Source: Pollenia angustigena
Lineage: Eukaryota > Arthropoda > Insecta > Diptera > Polleniidae
Length of the DNA stretch: 64,000 nucleotides
Direction: 5' to 3'
NCBI GenBank assembly: GCA_930367215.1
Contig: OV884058.1
Span: 171,970,478-172,034,477 of the forward strand
This document shows positions 24,115-33,717 of this stretch, piece after piece (position 1 is the first letter of the stretch; each line of letters opens with the position of its first letter). The translations under genes and the position numbers were made by a program. The notes beneath the pieces are model-generated. The model was given only the letters and a program-made list of their open reading frames with translations, was not told the origin of the DNA and did no database searches.

Positions 24115-24520
24115 AAACTGTAGCGTGCGTTACGTAGCGTGCGTCACAAAGGGTTCACGGCTTTTGTCAAAAAATCACGACATTTTTTGGCTGCAAATAA
24201 GTGCGTTTAGAATTTTCTTATACTCATCTTTCATTTAGGAATCAGATTTTGTATACCTTATCATGCAAAATTCGCTAAAAATTAGGAAAATGAACTTCAA
24301 CCTTTGAAGTTACTTCCACTTTTTGTAGCGTGCGTCACAAAACTTTGTGATCAATTATTTCGCAACAAACACTTGCTAAGAAATTATGATATATGCCATT
24401 TGTAAGTACATATTAATGTCACTAAATACTTTATTTAAGTTGAAGCTATCTTTTTTAAAAGACCAAAAACTGTGTATATTTCAATCAGAAAACGCGTGCA
24501 AATGTAGCGTTCGTCACGCA
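24115..24520. repeat. Cluster of GTAGCGTGCGTCAC motifs
   Basis: gtagcgtgcgttac occurs at 24120, gtagcgtgcgtcacaaa at about 24135 and 24326, and gtagcgttcgtcacgcag at about 24502. This is four near-copies in 400 bases of otherwise AT-rich DNA. The core tgcgtcac resembles a CRE/AP-1 half-site. Whether it is regulatory or the end sequence of an element is unknown. Confidence 0.5.
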
Positions 24521-24800
24521 GAATTTGCCCATATGAAGGGAACCTGCTTCATTTCACTTATCAATAGTTTCATCTGCCCAAGCTTTTATTTTTTTTTGTT
24601 TTAGTCAAAGAAAAGAACCAAACCAATTGTAGGGGGATGTTTATTGTTGGTGTTTTGTTAAAGCTTTGATATTGCTACAAGTAAGACTTATGGTCGTTTT
24701 CTCATTACACGTTATCTCTTTTCCCAACGAAAAACTGCACATTAAAGAAATTTAGTTTTCTCAATGTCTAATTTGCTTCTATTCTGTCGCAAAGCTAACC

Positions 24801-25084
24801 AGCACTCATCTGCTAGTTAGTTATTTTCCTTTTATTTGCCGTACAGATAAATTCAATCAGCTGACTCCCAGCTTAAACATGTATTTTGAGAGGTGTTGCC
24901 AGCTGAAAACAATGTTTTTTGTCGGTATATTGAGAAACGCCAAGCACTCATCTGCTAGTTAGTTATTTTCCTTTTATTTGCCGTACAGATAAATTCAATC
25001 AGCTGACTCCCAACTTAAACATCAAAATACGAGAGGTGTTGCCAGCTGAAAACAATGTTTTTTGTCGGTATATTGAGAAACGCC
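24801..25084 (+). repeat. Tandem duplication, 142-bp unit, two copies
   Basis: 24801-24942 is repeated at 24943-25084. Both copies contain agcactcatctgctagttag and gtcggtatattgagaaacgc and differ by only a handful of bases. There is no coding content. This is a recent local duplication. Confidence 0.9.
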
Positions 25085-25204
25085 AAATCGTTAACGGACA
25101 GTTTATGGCTATAATAAATTTTTGTTGACATTAAGTAACAGCCAGTTTATCGATACATTGAGAAAATGGCCATTAGAGTGTTAATAATTCTTATTCGCTT
25201 TAGG

Positions 25205-25442
25205 GTTTTATTTGTTTAATATTTTTGGCTTTTCTAAAATCTTTGGAAAAGGTTTCCTGATGAGCTGGTCTAAGCTCATTTGTTTTATTTGTTTAATATT
25301 TTTGGCTTTTCTAAAATCTTTGGAAAAGGTTTCCTGATGAGCTGGTCTTAGCAACCAGTGAAATGCGCGTAGAAGCTAGCTTTCCCTCAACAATAAATTT
25401 CAGTGTATTTATCAAATATGAAAAATGGGGAATTTAGCACGT
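25205..25442 (-). repeat. Conserved core segment, with a 77-bp internal tandem duplication
   Basis: gttttatttgtttaatattt starts at 25205 and again at 25282 (period 77). The downstream part, gcaaccagtgaaatgcgcgt then aataaatttcagtgtattta and gggaatttagcacgtc, is the core also found near 6040, 9640, 15100, 17770 and 18070. Copies occur in both orientations and inside two copies of the 700-bp MITE. Confidence 0.75.
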
Positions 25443-25739
25443 CATACGGATATCGTATTAATAATAAACTTTGTTTTCCCGAAAATAACTTTGATAATAT
25501 AATTGCATGTGCCCGTGCATAAAACTAAATTGGCAAATTGGTTTTTTTGTTGTTTTCTTACGAAGACAACAGAATAAAGCAGTTTGTTTTTTAATTTTGT
25601 TTTTTCTTTTAACCCACTTACAACTACAATTCGAGTCGGAAAGAACCCAACCAATTGTAGGGGGATGTAAGAAAAGATAAACTCACTGTTTATTGTTGGT
25701 GTTTTGTTTAAGCTTTGATATTGTTACAAGTAAGACTTA

Positions 25740-26496
25740 AGGCTCAGTTAGGCGAACGTTGCTGTACCGTATCTGTACTGTATCAATCAGCTGTTCGCTT
25801 TTTGTTATATGAAAACCAATACAAAAGCTTACCGAAATGCAATGTACCGTAGTTGCAACGTACCAATCTGTATAAAATAGAATTTCATGCCGTTGTTACG
25901 TGGCATTTGTAAGACAGTGATGAGCGGCTTGTATGTTACATTGAATGCGGGTAATTTTGCTCTTTTTTTTTGGTACTTTTTTCAGTATATCTATCGAATT
26001 GCGACAAAACAACTTACAATACAACATATTTCCAAATATACAAATATACATATGTTTAGATGTTTAAAGTAAACAAATGCATATACACATACAATGGAAA
26101 TGTGAAACATATAAAAGACTTTAAATGGTAACAAAACCTTGTTTGGTGTATGCACGTTTACAATATATGTATGTATGCTAAAAATTTATGTCTGCTAAAA
26201 TACAAATATATTTATTGTAAATCTATAATATAAATATTAAATTATTAACATTTTTTATATACACAAAATACTGTTTTAATACCATTTGAATCACGTGGTA
26301 CCTTTTCTGCACAACAGTCACCATTTGAACATTTTTGATTCCCATCACTGTGTGTTTTGTTTTATGTATACTATTGCTTTTTGTTTATGTATGAGAAAAC
26401 ATATGACACGTTTTTAAACGTTCTATAAGTGCACCAACGTGCTTACAGTACGGTGCGTTACATTACGGGTACAGCAACGTTCGCCTAACTGAGCCT
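25740..26496. mobile_element. Harbinger-type MITE with 30-bp perfect inverted ends
   Basis: The ends start with aggctcagttaggcgaacgt (continuing tgctgtacc) and are matched exactly, inverted, at 26468-26496. The flanks are TTA on both sides (25737-25739, 26497-26499), the 3-bp target duplication of PIF/Harbinger elements. The 757-bp interior has no transposase frame. Confidence 0.8.
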
Positions 26497-26627
26497 TTAG
26501 AGTGTTTGTTTATCAAATTGTATTTCTTGTTCTTTCTCGCATTTGTTGTTTCATTCAGTCAATCCTAAAAAAATCGAATACAAAAAATAGCAAGCATCAT
26601 AACACCTTAACCAATTATTAATATCAA

Positions 26628-27397
26628 TCTATATACATATATAAAAGAGTTGCGTGAGTGACTGACTGACTCATTCATCATCGCCCAGCTCAAACCGCTG
26701 ACCCCAGAAACTTGAGACCATAGATTTGTCACTCCCCAAATCGATCCACTAAGACGGGATTTTTGGAAATTCGAATGTTTAGGGGGTAAAAACGGGAAAA
26801 TTCGGTAACCTTATATCCTCAAAACTAAAAGAGATACAAAAAAAATTTAATACTTATTGTTGTTCTTTAGAAAAATAAGCGGAAAGGTATCTGGTACTTT
26901 TTTGAAGTTCGGCCCTTTTAGGGAGTAAACGGGTAAAACCTGAATTTTGTAACTTTTTGACACCCCATTTTTTTTTTTTTTTTTTTTGAACCAATTAACA
27001 TAGAAACAAAGTTTATACCAAATTCGATACTTATCAAAAAAATACGAACACAAATATGGTACTTTTTCGAAATTCGAAAATTTAAGGGGTGAAAATCGTA
27101 ACTATTTTTGGTACTTTTTTTACAAAACATTTTCCTCCATTCCTTGACATATTCGTTCTTAATTATGGGCTGCCACTACAATACTGAAATTTTTGATACT
27201 TTAATGGGGGAAAAATAAAGTACCCGAAAAAGGAAATGCGGGAAATTTGATAGTTTTCTGTAGCTTTTTGGTTCTTCTAAAGTATCGGGTTAAATGCTAG
27301 AATTTAAACAAGTTTAAACCTAGAAAAATAAACTTTGGCATAAAAATATGTCCACGAAGAAAAAGGAGACGCTAACGAAGCAGCGGGTATATGCTAG
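26628..27397 (+). mobile_element. Non-autonomous Helitron
   Basis: It begins TC after an A (26627), with tctatatacatatataaaag followed by gactgactgactcattcatc and gcccagctcaaaccgctgac. It ends cgggtatatgctag followed by T (27398). A TC start, CTAG end, insertion between A and T, no inverted ends and the gactgactgactcat leader are typical of insect Helitrons. There is no Rep/helicase. A T-run near 26970 interrupts low-complexity interior. Confidence 0.75.
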
Positions 27398-27526
27398 TTA
27401 AATATATTTTGTTACAAATACCAACATTTATTGCAGAAGTGTTGTTGATATGATTAAAAATTTAACTCACCTGATTAACTTTTTAATTAAAACGGTTTTT
27501 TTATATTTTCTGAAAACACAGAAAAA

Positions 27527-27783
27527 AATTTTTGCACCAGTAAAACAATTAATCAAAAATAAAATCAGTTTTAATTAAAAATTTAATCATGTTAATTAAA
27601 TGTTTAATAAAGTGAATTAAACGTTTAATAAAGTGTATTAAACGTTTAATTGACAATATTAATTTTCGCCAGTTAACAAATTAATAATATCAATTATACG
27701 ATAAATTCATTTGATTAAGTGTTTAATTAAAACTGATTTTATTTTTTATTAATGCTTTTACTGGTGCAAAGTTTTTGTCTGTA
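27527..27783. mobile_element. 257-bp palindromic MITE with ACACAG ends
   Basis: acacagaaaaaaat then ttttgcaccagtaaaac on the left is inverted at tttactggtgcaaag then tttttgtctgt on the right. The interior is built from taattaaa-type words in both orientations (gtttaataaagtgaattaaa). No target duplication is certain. Confidence 0.6.
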
Positions 27784-28198
27784 TAGTTTTCGCTAACAAT
27801 TCCTCCAATTGATTTCAAATATTTTACGTAGTTCATTACTAAAAAAACAAGTTAGAAAGTATAGTCTTTCAAACCCGTGTTGGTCGGATTTGAAGGACTA
27901 TACTGTGGTGCACAGTATTTAAAAACTAATTTTCGAGAGAATCCTATTTCCATGGCAATCATGAACCTGCTAAAACAAAATTATGTTATGAGCTTTAGAT
28001 TTATATAAAAGCTATTAATGTCGAATATTATTTCCATGTCTTAAACTAAAGGGTGGTCCAACCAAAATGCACGATATTAATTGTGAGTCACACCTTAACG
28101 TCAAGTTGTATGCCCAACTTAATTTGAAATTTCTTTGTTTCAGTGATTGACAAATTACACAATTGAACAGCGCGTTATCATTGTTGAAGCAATATTTA

Positions 28199-28592
28199 GT
28201 ATTGTGGTTATTTTATTGAACAGTTTATGTTTTTTTATCCAAATTTTGATATTTTAATCAGGCTAAAATTCATTGAATTTAATTTTCATTAAATTATTTT
28301 TTTATGAAGAAATGAGTTTTTACAACATTAAATTAATTAAAATTAATTGATAATTTTTCATTCTTGACTGCCGCGGGAATCGAACCCCTTTCACGGACGG
28401 GTTTCCCTTACATGTTTCTCTTCAGAGGGGTTTGCCGTTTAACTCTCACAGCCATTGACGACTGCTGGCAGTCAACAGTCAAACACCAATCTTTAAACCA
28501 AATTGTATTTAACCTTTGGTAAATCGAAATTTGCTTTGAATGATCATCTACTTTAATTGATTTATATGTAATTCTTTACTTCTGTTTTTTTT
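28199..28592 (-). repeat. tRNA-like repeat, single truncated copy inserted in mariner
   Basis: On the minus strand it runs from a poly-A-like edge near 28590 to ccacaatact at 28199. The B box ggggttcgattcc is well preserved (28378-28390). The copy lacks the first 150 bases of the unit, as expected of 5'-truncated retroposition. Confidence 0.65.
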
Positions 28593-28639
28593 TTTTGTAT
28601 GGACGTTCAAACTAAAATGCACTTCGTGATTTTTTTGGG

Positions 28640-29316
28640 CAGCATAACCGACCAAGTGTATCCACAATCGTGAGAACTGTGCGCAAATTTCAGCAAACCC
28701 AGTTAGGATATGGCTCGCGGGGTCATCGGGCCGTACATCTTTTAAAATAAGGTCCGCCAAGCAGTTACCGTGAATGGTGTTCGCTATCGCGAGATGATAA
28801 CGGACTCGTTTTGGCCAGAAATTGAGGATATGGACCTGGAAGATATTTAATTGTTCCAACAGAAATGATGCCACTTTTTTGAGCGAGAAATTCAATGAGA
28901 GCGTTATCTCACGTCTTGGCGATGTTTATTGGTCGCCATGAACATGTGATTCGACACCCTTGGACTTCTTTCTTTGGGAATTTTTAAAAGAAAAAATTTA
29001 CGTCAATAAAACGAGAAGAATTCAAGAACTTAAGGATGAGATAATTCGGCACATTAACGACACTGACTGCCTATTTCACGATGTCACTCGAACGCTTTCG
29101 TTCGCACAAATGACATGTAAAACAAAAACAAATTTTGAGAGTATTTTTTGTTTTACATGTCATTTGTGCGAACGAAAGCGTTCGAGTGACATCGTGAAAT
29201 AGGCAGTGAACCTCAGTTATGGCTCAGAGTCATTGAAAATATGGACCATCGGGTAGGGGTATGCCCCCGAAACCGTGGTGATCATTTGGCCGATATTTTG
29301 TTTCATACATAATCGT
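28640..29316 (+). pseudogene. Mariner-like transposase remnant
   Basis: In shifting frames it shows a tvRKFQQTQ-like helix-turn-helix trace near 28670, then AVTVNGVRYREMITDSFWPE (about 28757-28815) and SEKFNESVISRLGDVYW (near 28880-28935). Next come STPLDFFLWEFLKEKIYVN (28947-29005) and ELKDEIIRHIND (29027-29063). After the inserted palindrome it resumes with a decayed VIENMDHRV and HLADILFHT end (29235-29311). The catalytic QQDGAT block is shifted. It is clearly non-functional. Confidence 0.8.
29066..29207. mobile_element. 142-bp near-perfect palindromic MITE, ACTGCC ends
   Basis: actgcctatttcacgatgtc at the left is exactly inverted at 29188-29207. The arms stay complementary for about 60 bases around a short loop (ttttgagagta). 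It interrupts the mariner frame. Its end word is shared with 52610-52741, and a decayed relative lies at 62191-62313. Confidence 0.85.
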
Positions 29317-29609
29317 CATAGATCCATCTTTAATAATATAATATTAATATAATTCTTTGAAAACTTTTTGTTTTATTTATTAACAAAGTGCGTTTTGGTT
29401 AGAACACCCTTTACATAAGATTTGTTTACGTTTAAGAGATGTTATGAAAGGGGCTTACATAGGACCTATGGTTAATTTTGGACCCATCAGCACATAATTG
29501 TGATGACATAGTAGCTATCGCAAAAGTTATTGTCGCCAAATTTTATGTCAATACCAAAATTTATAAGAAAGTTATTGCATTAAAAGCTTTTTTCGAGAGT
29601 AGTTTTTGT

Positions 29610-30110
29610 ACACACACAAAAAAAGACTGAAATGCCAAAAGATATTAATTTTGATTCAAATAGAATTTACATTCGGATTGTGCCCAACAACATTTGCATT
29701 TGTAGCAACAAGTCTGTTTCTTTTGTTCCAAAGTTTAAATTCATTGTTCAAATAAAAATTTTTTTTGCGACAAAAGTAATATTATTTGATTCAAAAAATA
29801 AATATTTTATGGCAACAAAAATTGTGATTTTCTGCAAATGCAAAGCATTTACGTCAAAAGCAATTTTCAATGTGCTGTTATTTCAGAGGAAAACCTTTAA
29901 CGACAAAAGTTATTTTATTTGCAACAAATAATTTTGCTGTTGAAAAACTTCAAATACTTTCATGTTTTTGCCGTAAAAAAAAATTTTGTTGGAAACTTTC
30001 TTGTGACAAAAGGTTTTCATTTACGCCAACAAGTTTTTGTTTACCCCAACAGCACAATCGTCAAATGCTCAAATTATTTGGCATCACAATATTTTTTTTT
30101 TTGTGTGTGT
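29610..30110. mobile_element. 501-bp MITE with ACACACACAAAAAAA ends
   Basis: acacacacaaaaaaa (29610) is inverted at ttttttttgtgtgtgt (ending 30110). The interior is filled with gcaaca/ttgttgc words and has short frames but no protein similarity. The ends are low in complexity, so the call is moderate. Confidence 0.45.
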
Positions 30111-30685
30111 ATGGGAGCTATGGTCTAATATGGATCATTTCAATAAAATTTGGTTAGATGATTTTGATTGCAATAAAATAAGTTTGGACCAAAGTTAATC
30201 TAAGTACCAACATAATAAGATTGATTATAGGCACCAAGACTAAATTCCGAAAAGATACTTTTAAGGGGTTTTTTTGAAATTATCGCCCGATTCTAAAATT
30301 TTCGTGGTCCTTGTCACAATTTAGACCTACGAACCAAATTTCATCCAATTATATACAAAATTGCGACCTTAACTTACCGCGCAAGGTTTAAAGGGGCAGT
30401 CATCGGGACAGACGGACGGGCATGGTTAGATCATTTAGATTTGGAAACCTTGCTTCCTTGCGCCGAAGCATTTTCGTCAAAGTACTTAAGACTGGTTTTT
30501 ATTTGTTAAAAAGAACCTACGAGATTTGCTTAAATTTTGTTTCCATTTTTTTAAATAAAATAATAAATTGTACCCAATAAGTATGTCAATATCAGCGTTG
30601 AAAATATCGGCCAGATTTTTTGAATTCTCTTATTTGTAGCTCTTTTTAATAAAAGCTTTTTTATACTTAAAAATTTCTTTTAAAC
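30111..30685. other. Spacer without a recognisable gene
   Basis: I see no gene or paired repeat ends. The word gacagacggacgggcatggtt near 30409 is typical of fly spacer DNA. It is not annotated further. Confidence 0.4.
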
Positions 30686-30983
30686 CCAATTTTAATATTT
30701 TAATTAGGCTGAAGTTCATCAAATTTAATTTTTAATTAAATAGAATTTGGTTTAAAGATTGATGTCTTCGATGGCTGTGAGTGTTAAACGGCAAACCTCT
30801 CTAAAGAGATTGAGTGATTGCAATCGAAACATGTAAGGGTAACATGTCCGTAAAAGCCTGGGTTCGAGCCCCATCTGCAGTTAAGAATGAAAAATTATCA
30901 ATAACAATTTGAATTAATTTTCATGTTGTAAAATCCCTTTCTTCATAAAAAATAATTTAATGAACTTTAGCCTAATTAAAATA

Positions 30984-31738
30984 CAGTGAAACTTCGATAT
31001 TACGAACTTCGTTATAACGAAAAACTCAATATAACGAATTTTTAGCTGAGTCCCTTGAAAAAACCTTTTCATTGCAAAGTTTTTCATACAAATATGCTCT
31101 ATAGCTATAACGAAGAAGTTCTGAGCTATAAAGCCTCTATATAGCGAAGTATTTTTTCAAAAGCCTCTATACAACGAAATTATAATTGAGAAATACATAC
31201 ATATAACATTTTAAGTGTGTAAGTCATTAAAATCCCGTTATCAAAAGCCTCTACATAACGAAGTCTTGAACTATAGCCACCATACAACGAAGTTAGAATA
31301 AAGCAAAATTAAATTTTAAACAAAACGGGGGAGTCCATTTTAAAAAAAATGAATGGTACATAAATCGCGATCTTAGGACAACAAGGTTCTATCTTACATG
31401 TAGTTAAGGTGCAAATAGAACCTTGTTGTCCTAAGGTCGCGAAATGTCTTTGCATATGTTAAGCGCCACAAATGTAGTCAGTTCTGTTTTGGTTCTTTGC
31501 CAAATAAAAAAATAATTTTTTATTTACCTCTTAAATATTGAATTTTTATTATGTACATAATACTTTCGTGTAAAATAGAATTTGGACAAAAAAAAAAACT
31601 TTAGTTATAACGAATTTTTTTCGTATTTCTTTAAATTTCGTTATACCAGGGTTTCACAATGCATAGGTATAACGAATCAATAGCTATAACGAAGTTTTTT
31701 TCGATCCCCTCTAGATTCGTTATATCGAAGTTTCACTG
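30984..31738. mobile_element. pogo/Tigger-type MITE with CAGTGAAACTTCGATA ends
   Basis: cagtgaaacttcgatattac is inverted at 31719-31738 with a few changes. TA precedes the left end, while the right flank reads CA and is probably mutated. tataacgaa/ttcgttata words recur about a dozen times. CAGTG ends and TA target fit the pogo group. No transposase is present. Confidence 0.75.
31366..31442. repeat. Perfect small palindrome inside the pogo-type MITE
   Basis: cgcgatcttaggacaacaag with gttctat is inverted at atagaacc then ttgttgtcctaaggtcgcg. Arms of about 28 bases with one change surround a 20-base loop. It is unlike the rest of the MITE in composition, so it may be a separate tiny insertion. 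Confidence 0.75.
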
Positions 31739-31826
31739 CATTAAAATTTGGATTAAAAACCATAAATAGTTCAACAAAATAACCAAAATACTAATTAATT
31801 TCTTTTAAATATGCAAATGTAATTTT

Positions 31827-32642
31827 CCCAGCAAAAACTTACATTGCAAAGTAACCCAGCAAAAACTTGGTAATGACTTGCTATTACTGAACAACTTACT
31901 TTTCAATGACTACTTCATACCATCTGCATTACATAGAAGTAGTTTAGTAATGGCTGACATATAATCTGATACCTAAGTACTTGTGTATGAGTTGATTAAC
32001 GAAATTCATAATTCATTCATAATAAAATGCATCTACGGTTTAATTTTTTTCAAATCTTCTACACATTGGTTTTAAATATTTATTCTTACAATTTGTTTTT
32101 TTTTTTTATTACACTGAAAGAAAAATGCTTCATATATTTAATGAATCATTTTCATAAAAAAATTTTCCTTGGGTAAATGAAAATTTTCATTGTCTAAATG
32201 GAACTTCATAGTTATAATGAAGTATTTTCGTTAAAATCGCTTCATTGGATTTCGTAATTACGTTAAAAATTTTCATTGGATATATGAAAACTTAAGTTTG
32301 TCCAAGTTAAACAAAAAATTTTAATTGGGAACATAAAAAGACAATATACAAACATAACTATATTCATAAATTAATACAAAATTATAGTTTCCTTAAAAAA
32401 ATGTTTAATTGTTAATTAAAAAATGTAAGATTTAATAATTTCATACATCTAATGTAACATGTGTGCCATTTATGCCATTTTATGAATTAAAAAATTTTTT
32501 TTATAAAAGCATCATATTTCAGCTTTTTAACTCATTACTTTGCAATGTAAGTTTTTGCTTCTATGTAATGCAGATGGTATGAAGTAGTCATTGAAAAGTA
32601 AGTTGTTCAGTAATGGCAAGTCATTACCAAGTTTTTGCTGGG
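31827..32642. repeat. MITE family with CCCAGCAAAAACTT ends, first copy (complex)
   Basis: cccagcaaaaactt occurs at 31827 and 31855, and its inverse aagtttttgctggg ends at 32642. From 31855 the end extends as ggtaatgacttgc and is matched on the right by gcaagtcattacc. A partial copy of the CACTGAAAGAA MITE (32112-32513) is nested. Confidence 0.65.
32112..32513 (+). repeat. Partial copy of the CACTGAAAGAA MITE
   Basis: It is collinear and nearly identical with 20500-20905, starting at the same terminal cactgaaagaaaaatgct. The right half is missing. Confidence 0.85.
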
Positions 32643-32752
32643 ATATTAAGTGAATTTTATATTCAGTCACTATTTAATTCTTATATTATGTATGTAATTC
32701 TAATAGTATGTAAGTCAAAACGCCAGTAATGAAATCAGTGAGGCTGAAGTGT
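32643..32752 (+). repeat. Fragment shared with the interior of the 19592-20213 hAT element
   Basis: aagtgaattttat, ttctaatagtatg and cagtaatgaaatc occur in the same order as at 19829-19905. The fragment lies between two CCCAGC-ended repeats, so the repeats may have inserted into an older hAT copy. Confidence 0.55.
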
Positions 32753-33688
32753 CCCAGCAAAAACTTACATTGCAAAGTAATGAGTTAAAAAGCTAATATA
32801 ACGACTCTTCACTACTTATACATTGGCATTTTAACTCATTATTTTAACACGGTGATGTCATTGGAGGCAAGTACTTTCCACCCTCACTTACAAATAGGGA
32901 CTTAAATAAGTTATTACTCCGATGTCACCAAAATTACAACTAACATGTCATGACTTTAAAAAAATTTTTTTTTTTATATTATTTTTTTTATATTTTACTT
33001 TACTTTATGTTTTTTTTTCTATTTTTCTTATTTTATTTTACTTTGTTTTATTTTTTATTTTTTTTCTGTCTCTGGCGGGATTCGATCGCGCAACCTCGGT
33101 GCTCACTACCAGCTAGTCTACCGGGGCAGTGTAGTTTTTGTATAAAAAAACGATGTTTTTTACTCAATTAAGAGCGTAAATATGAGATTAAATTATTGGA
33201 GGCAACTACTTACCACCCTCGCTTACAAATAGGGAGTTAAATAAGTCATTACCACATTCGATTACAAATAGGGAGTTAAATAAGTCATTACCACATTCGC
33301 TTACAAATAGGGACTTAAATAACTTATTACTCCGATGTCACCAAAATTACAACTAACATGTCATGACTATAAAATTTCAGTACAGCATAATTTTTCATAT
33401 TCAAATTTATTACAAATTGTTTTTTATTTATAATAAAAAAAAAAACAAATTGTAAGAACAAATATTTTAAATCAATTTGTATTAGATTTGAAAAAAAAAC
33501 TAAACGGTAGATGCATTTTATTATGAATGAATTATAAATTTCGTTAATCAACTCATACACAAGTACTTAGGTATCAGATTATATGTCAGCCATTACTAAA
33601 CTACTTCTATGTAATGCAGATGGTATGAAGTAGTCATTGAAAAGTAAGTTGCTCAGTAATGGCAAGTCATTACCAAGTTTTTGCTGGG
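32753..33688. repeat. MITE family with CCCAGCAAAAACTT ends, second copy
   Basis: Left cccagcaaaaacttacattg (32753). The right end gcaagtcattaccaagtttt followed by tgctggg finishes at 33688. The right part repeats the 31930-32110 segment in reverse. Short tandem units around cttacaaatagggagttaaa lie at 33219-33330. A SINE-like insert at 32958-33196 is flanked by a duplicated segment of about 100 bases. Confidence 0.65.
32958..33196 (-). repeat. tRNA-like SINE copy inside the CCCAGC repeat
   Basis: The minus strand reads gtagactagctggtagtgag (A box) and gcgatcgaatcccgcc (B box), followed by a long A-rich tail (32960-33062 as T-rich on plus). The sequence 5' of the tRNA part matches 21005-21064. 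This is the better-preserved of two copies. Confidence 0.6.
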
Positions 33689-33717
33689 TTCATTTTCAAA
33701 TAATTTTGTAAGTTTTT

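Larger units (their letters stand above)
28049..29411 (+). mobile_element. Mariner-like element, decayed, with two nested insertions
   Basis: The ends aagggtggtccaaccaaaat and the inverse attttggtt-type at 29395-29411 (agaacaccctt) are flanked by TA (28047-28048, 29412-29413). The ends resemble those of the mariners at 45196 and 61488 but belong to a separate subfamily. A tRNA-like repeat (28199-28592) and a palindromic MITE (29066-29207) sit inside. The element without them is about 830 bases, so much of the transposase is deleted. Confidence 0.8.
30686..31795 (+). repeat. tRNA-like repeat, inverted-start copy, split by a pogo-type MITE
   Basis: It starts with a 55-base minus-strand 3' fragment and switches at about 30740 to a plus-strand copy with A-box-like gattgagtgattgcaatcg and B box gggttcgagcccc (about 30861). 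The last 50 bases lie beyond the MITE (31741-31790), ending accaaaatactaatt. Confidence 0.65.

Noticed and set aside
28548..28895. A 115-codon minus-strand frame
   Set aside because: It runs antisense to the mariner remnant and crosses the edge of an inserted repeat.
29632..30157. Overlapping frames of 69-99 codons
   Set aside because: They lie inside a repeat-rich MITE and show no protein pattern.
33219..33330. Short tandem units spaced like a CRISPR array
   Set aside because: Units are contiguous diverged tandem repeats in eukaryotic DNA, without uniform spacers.
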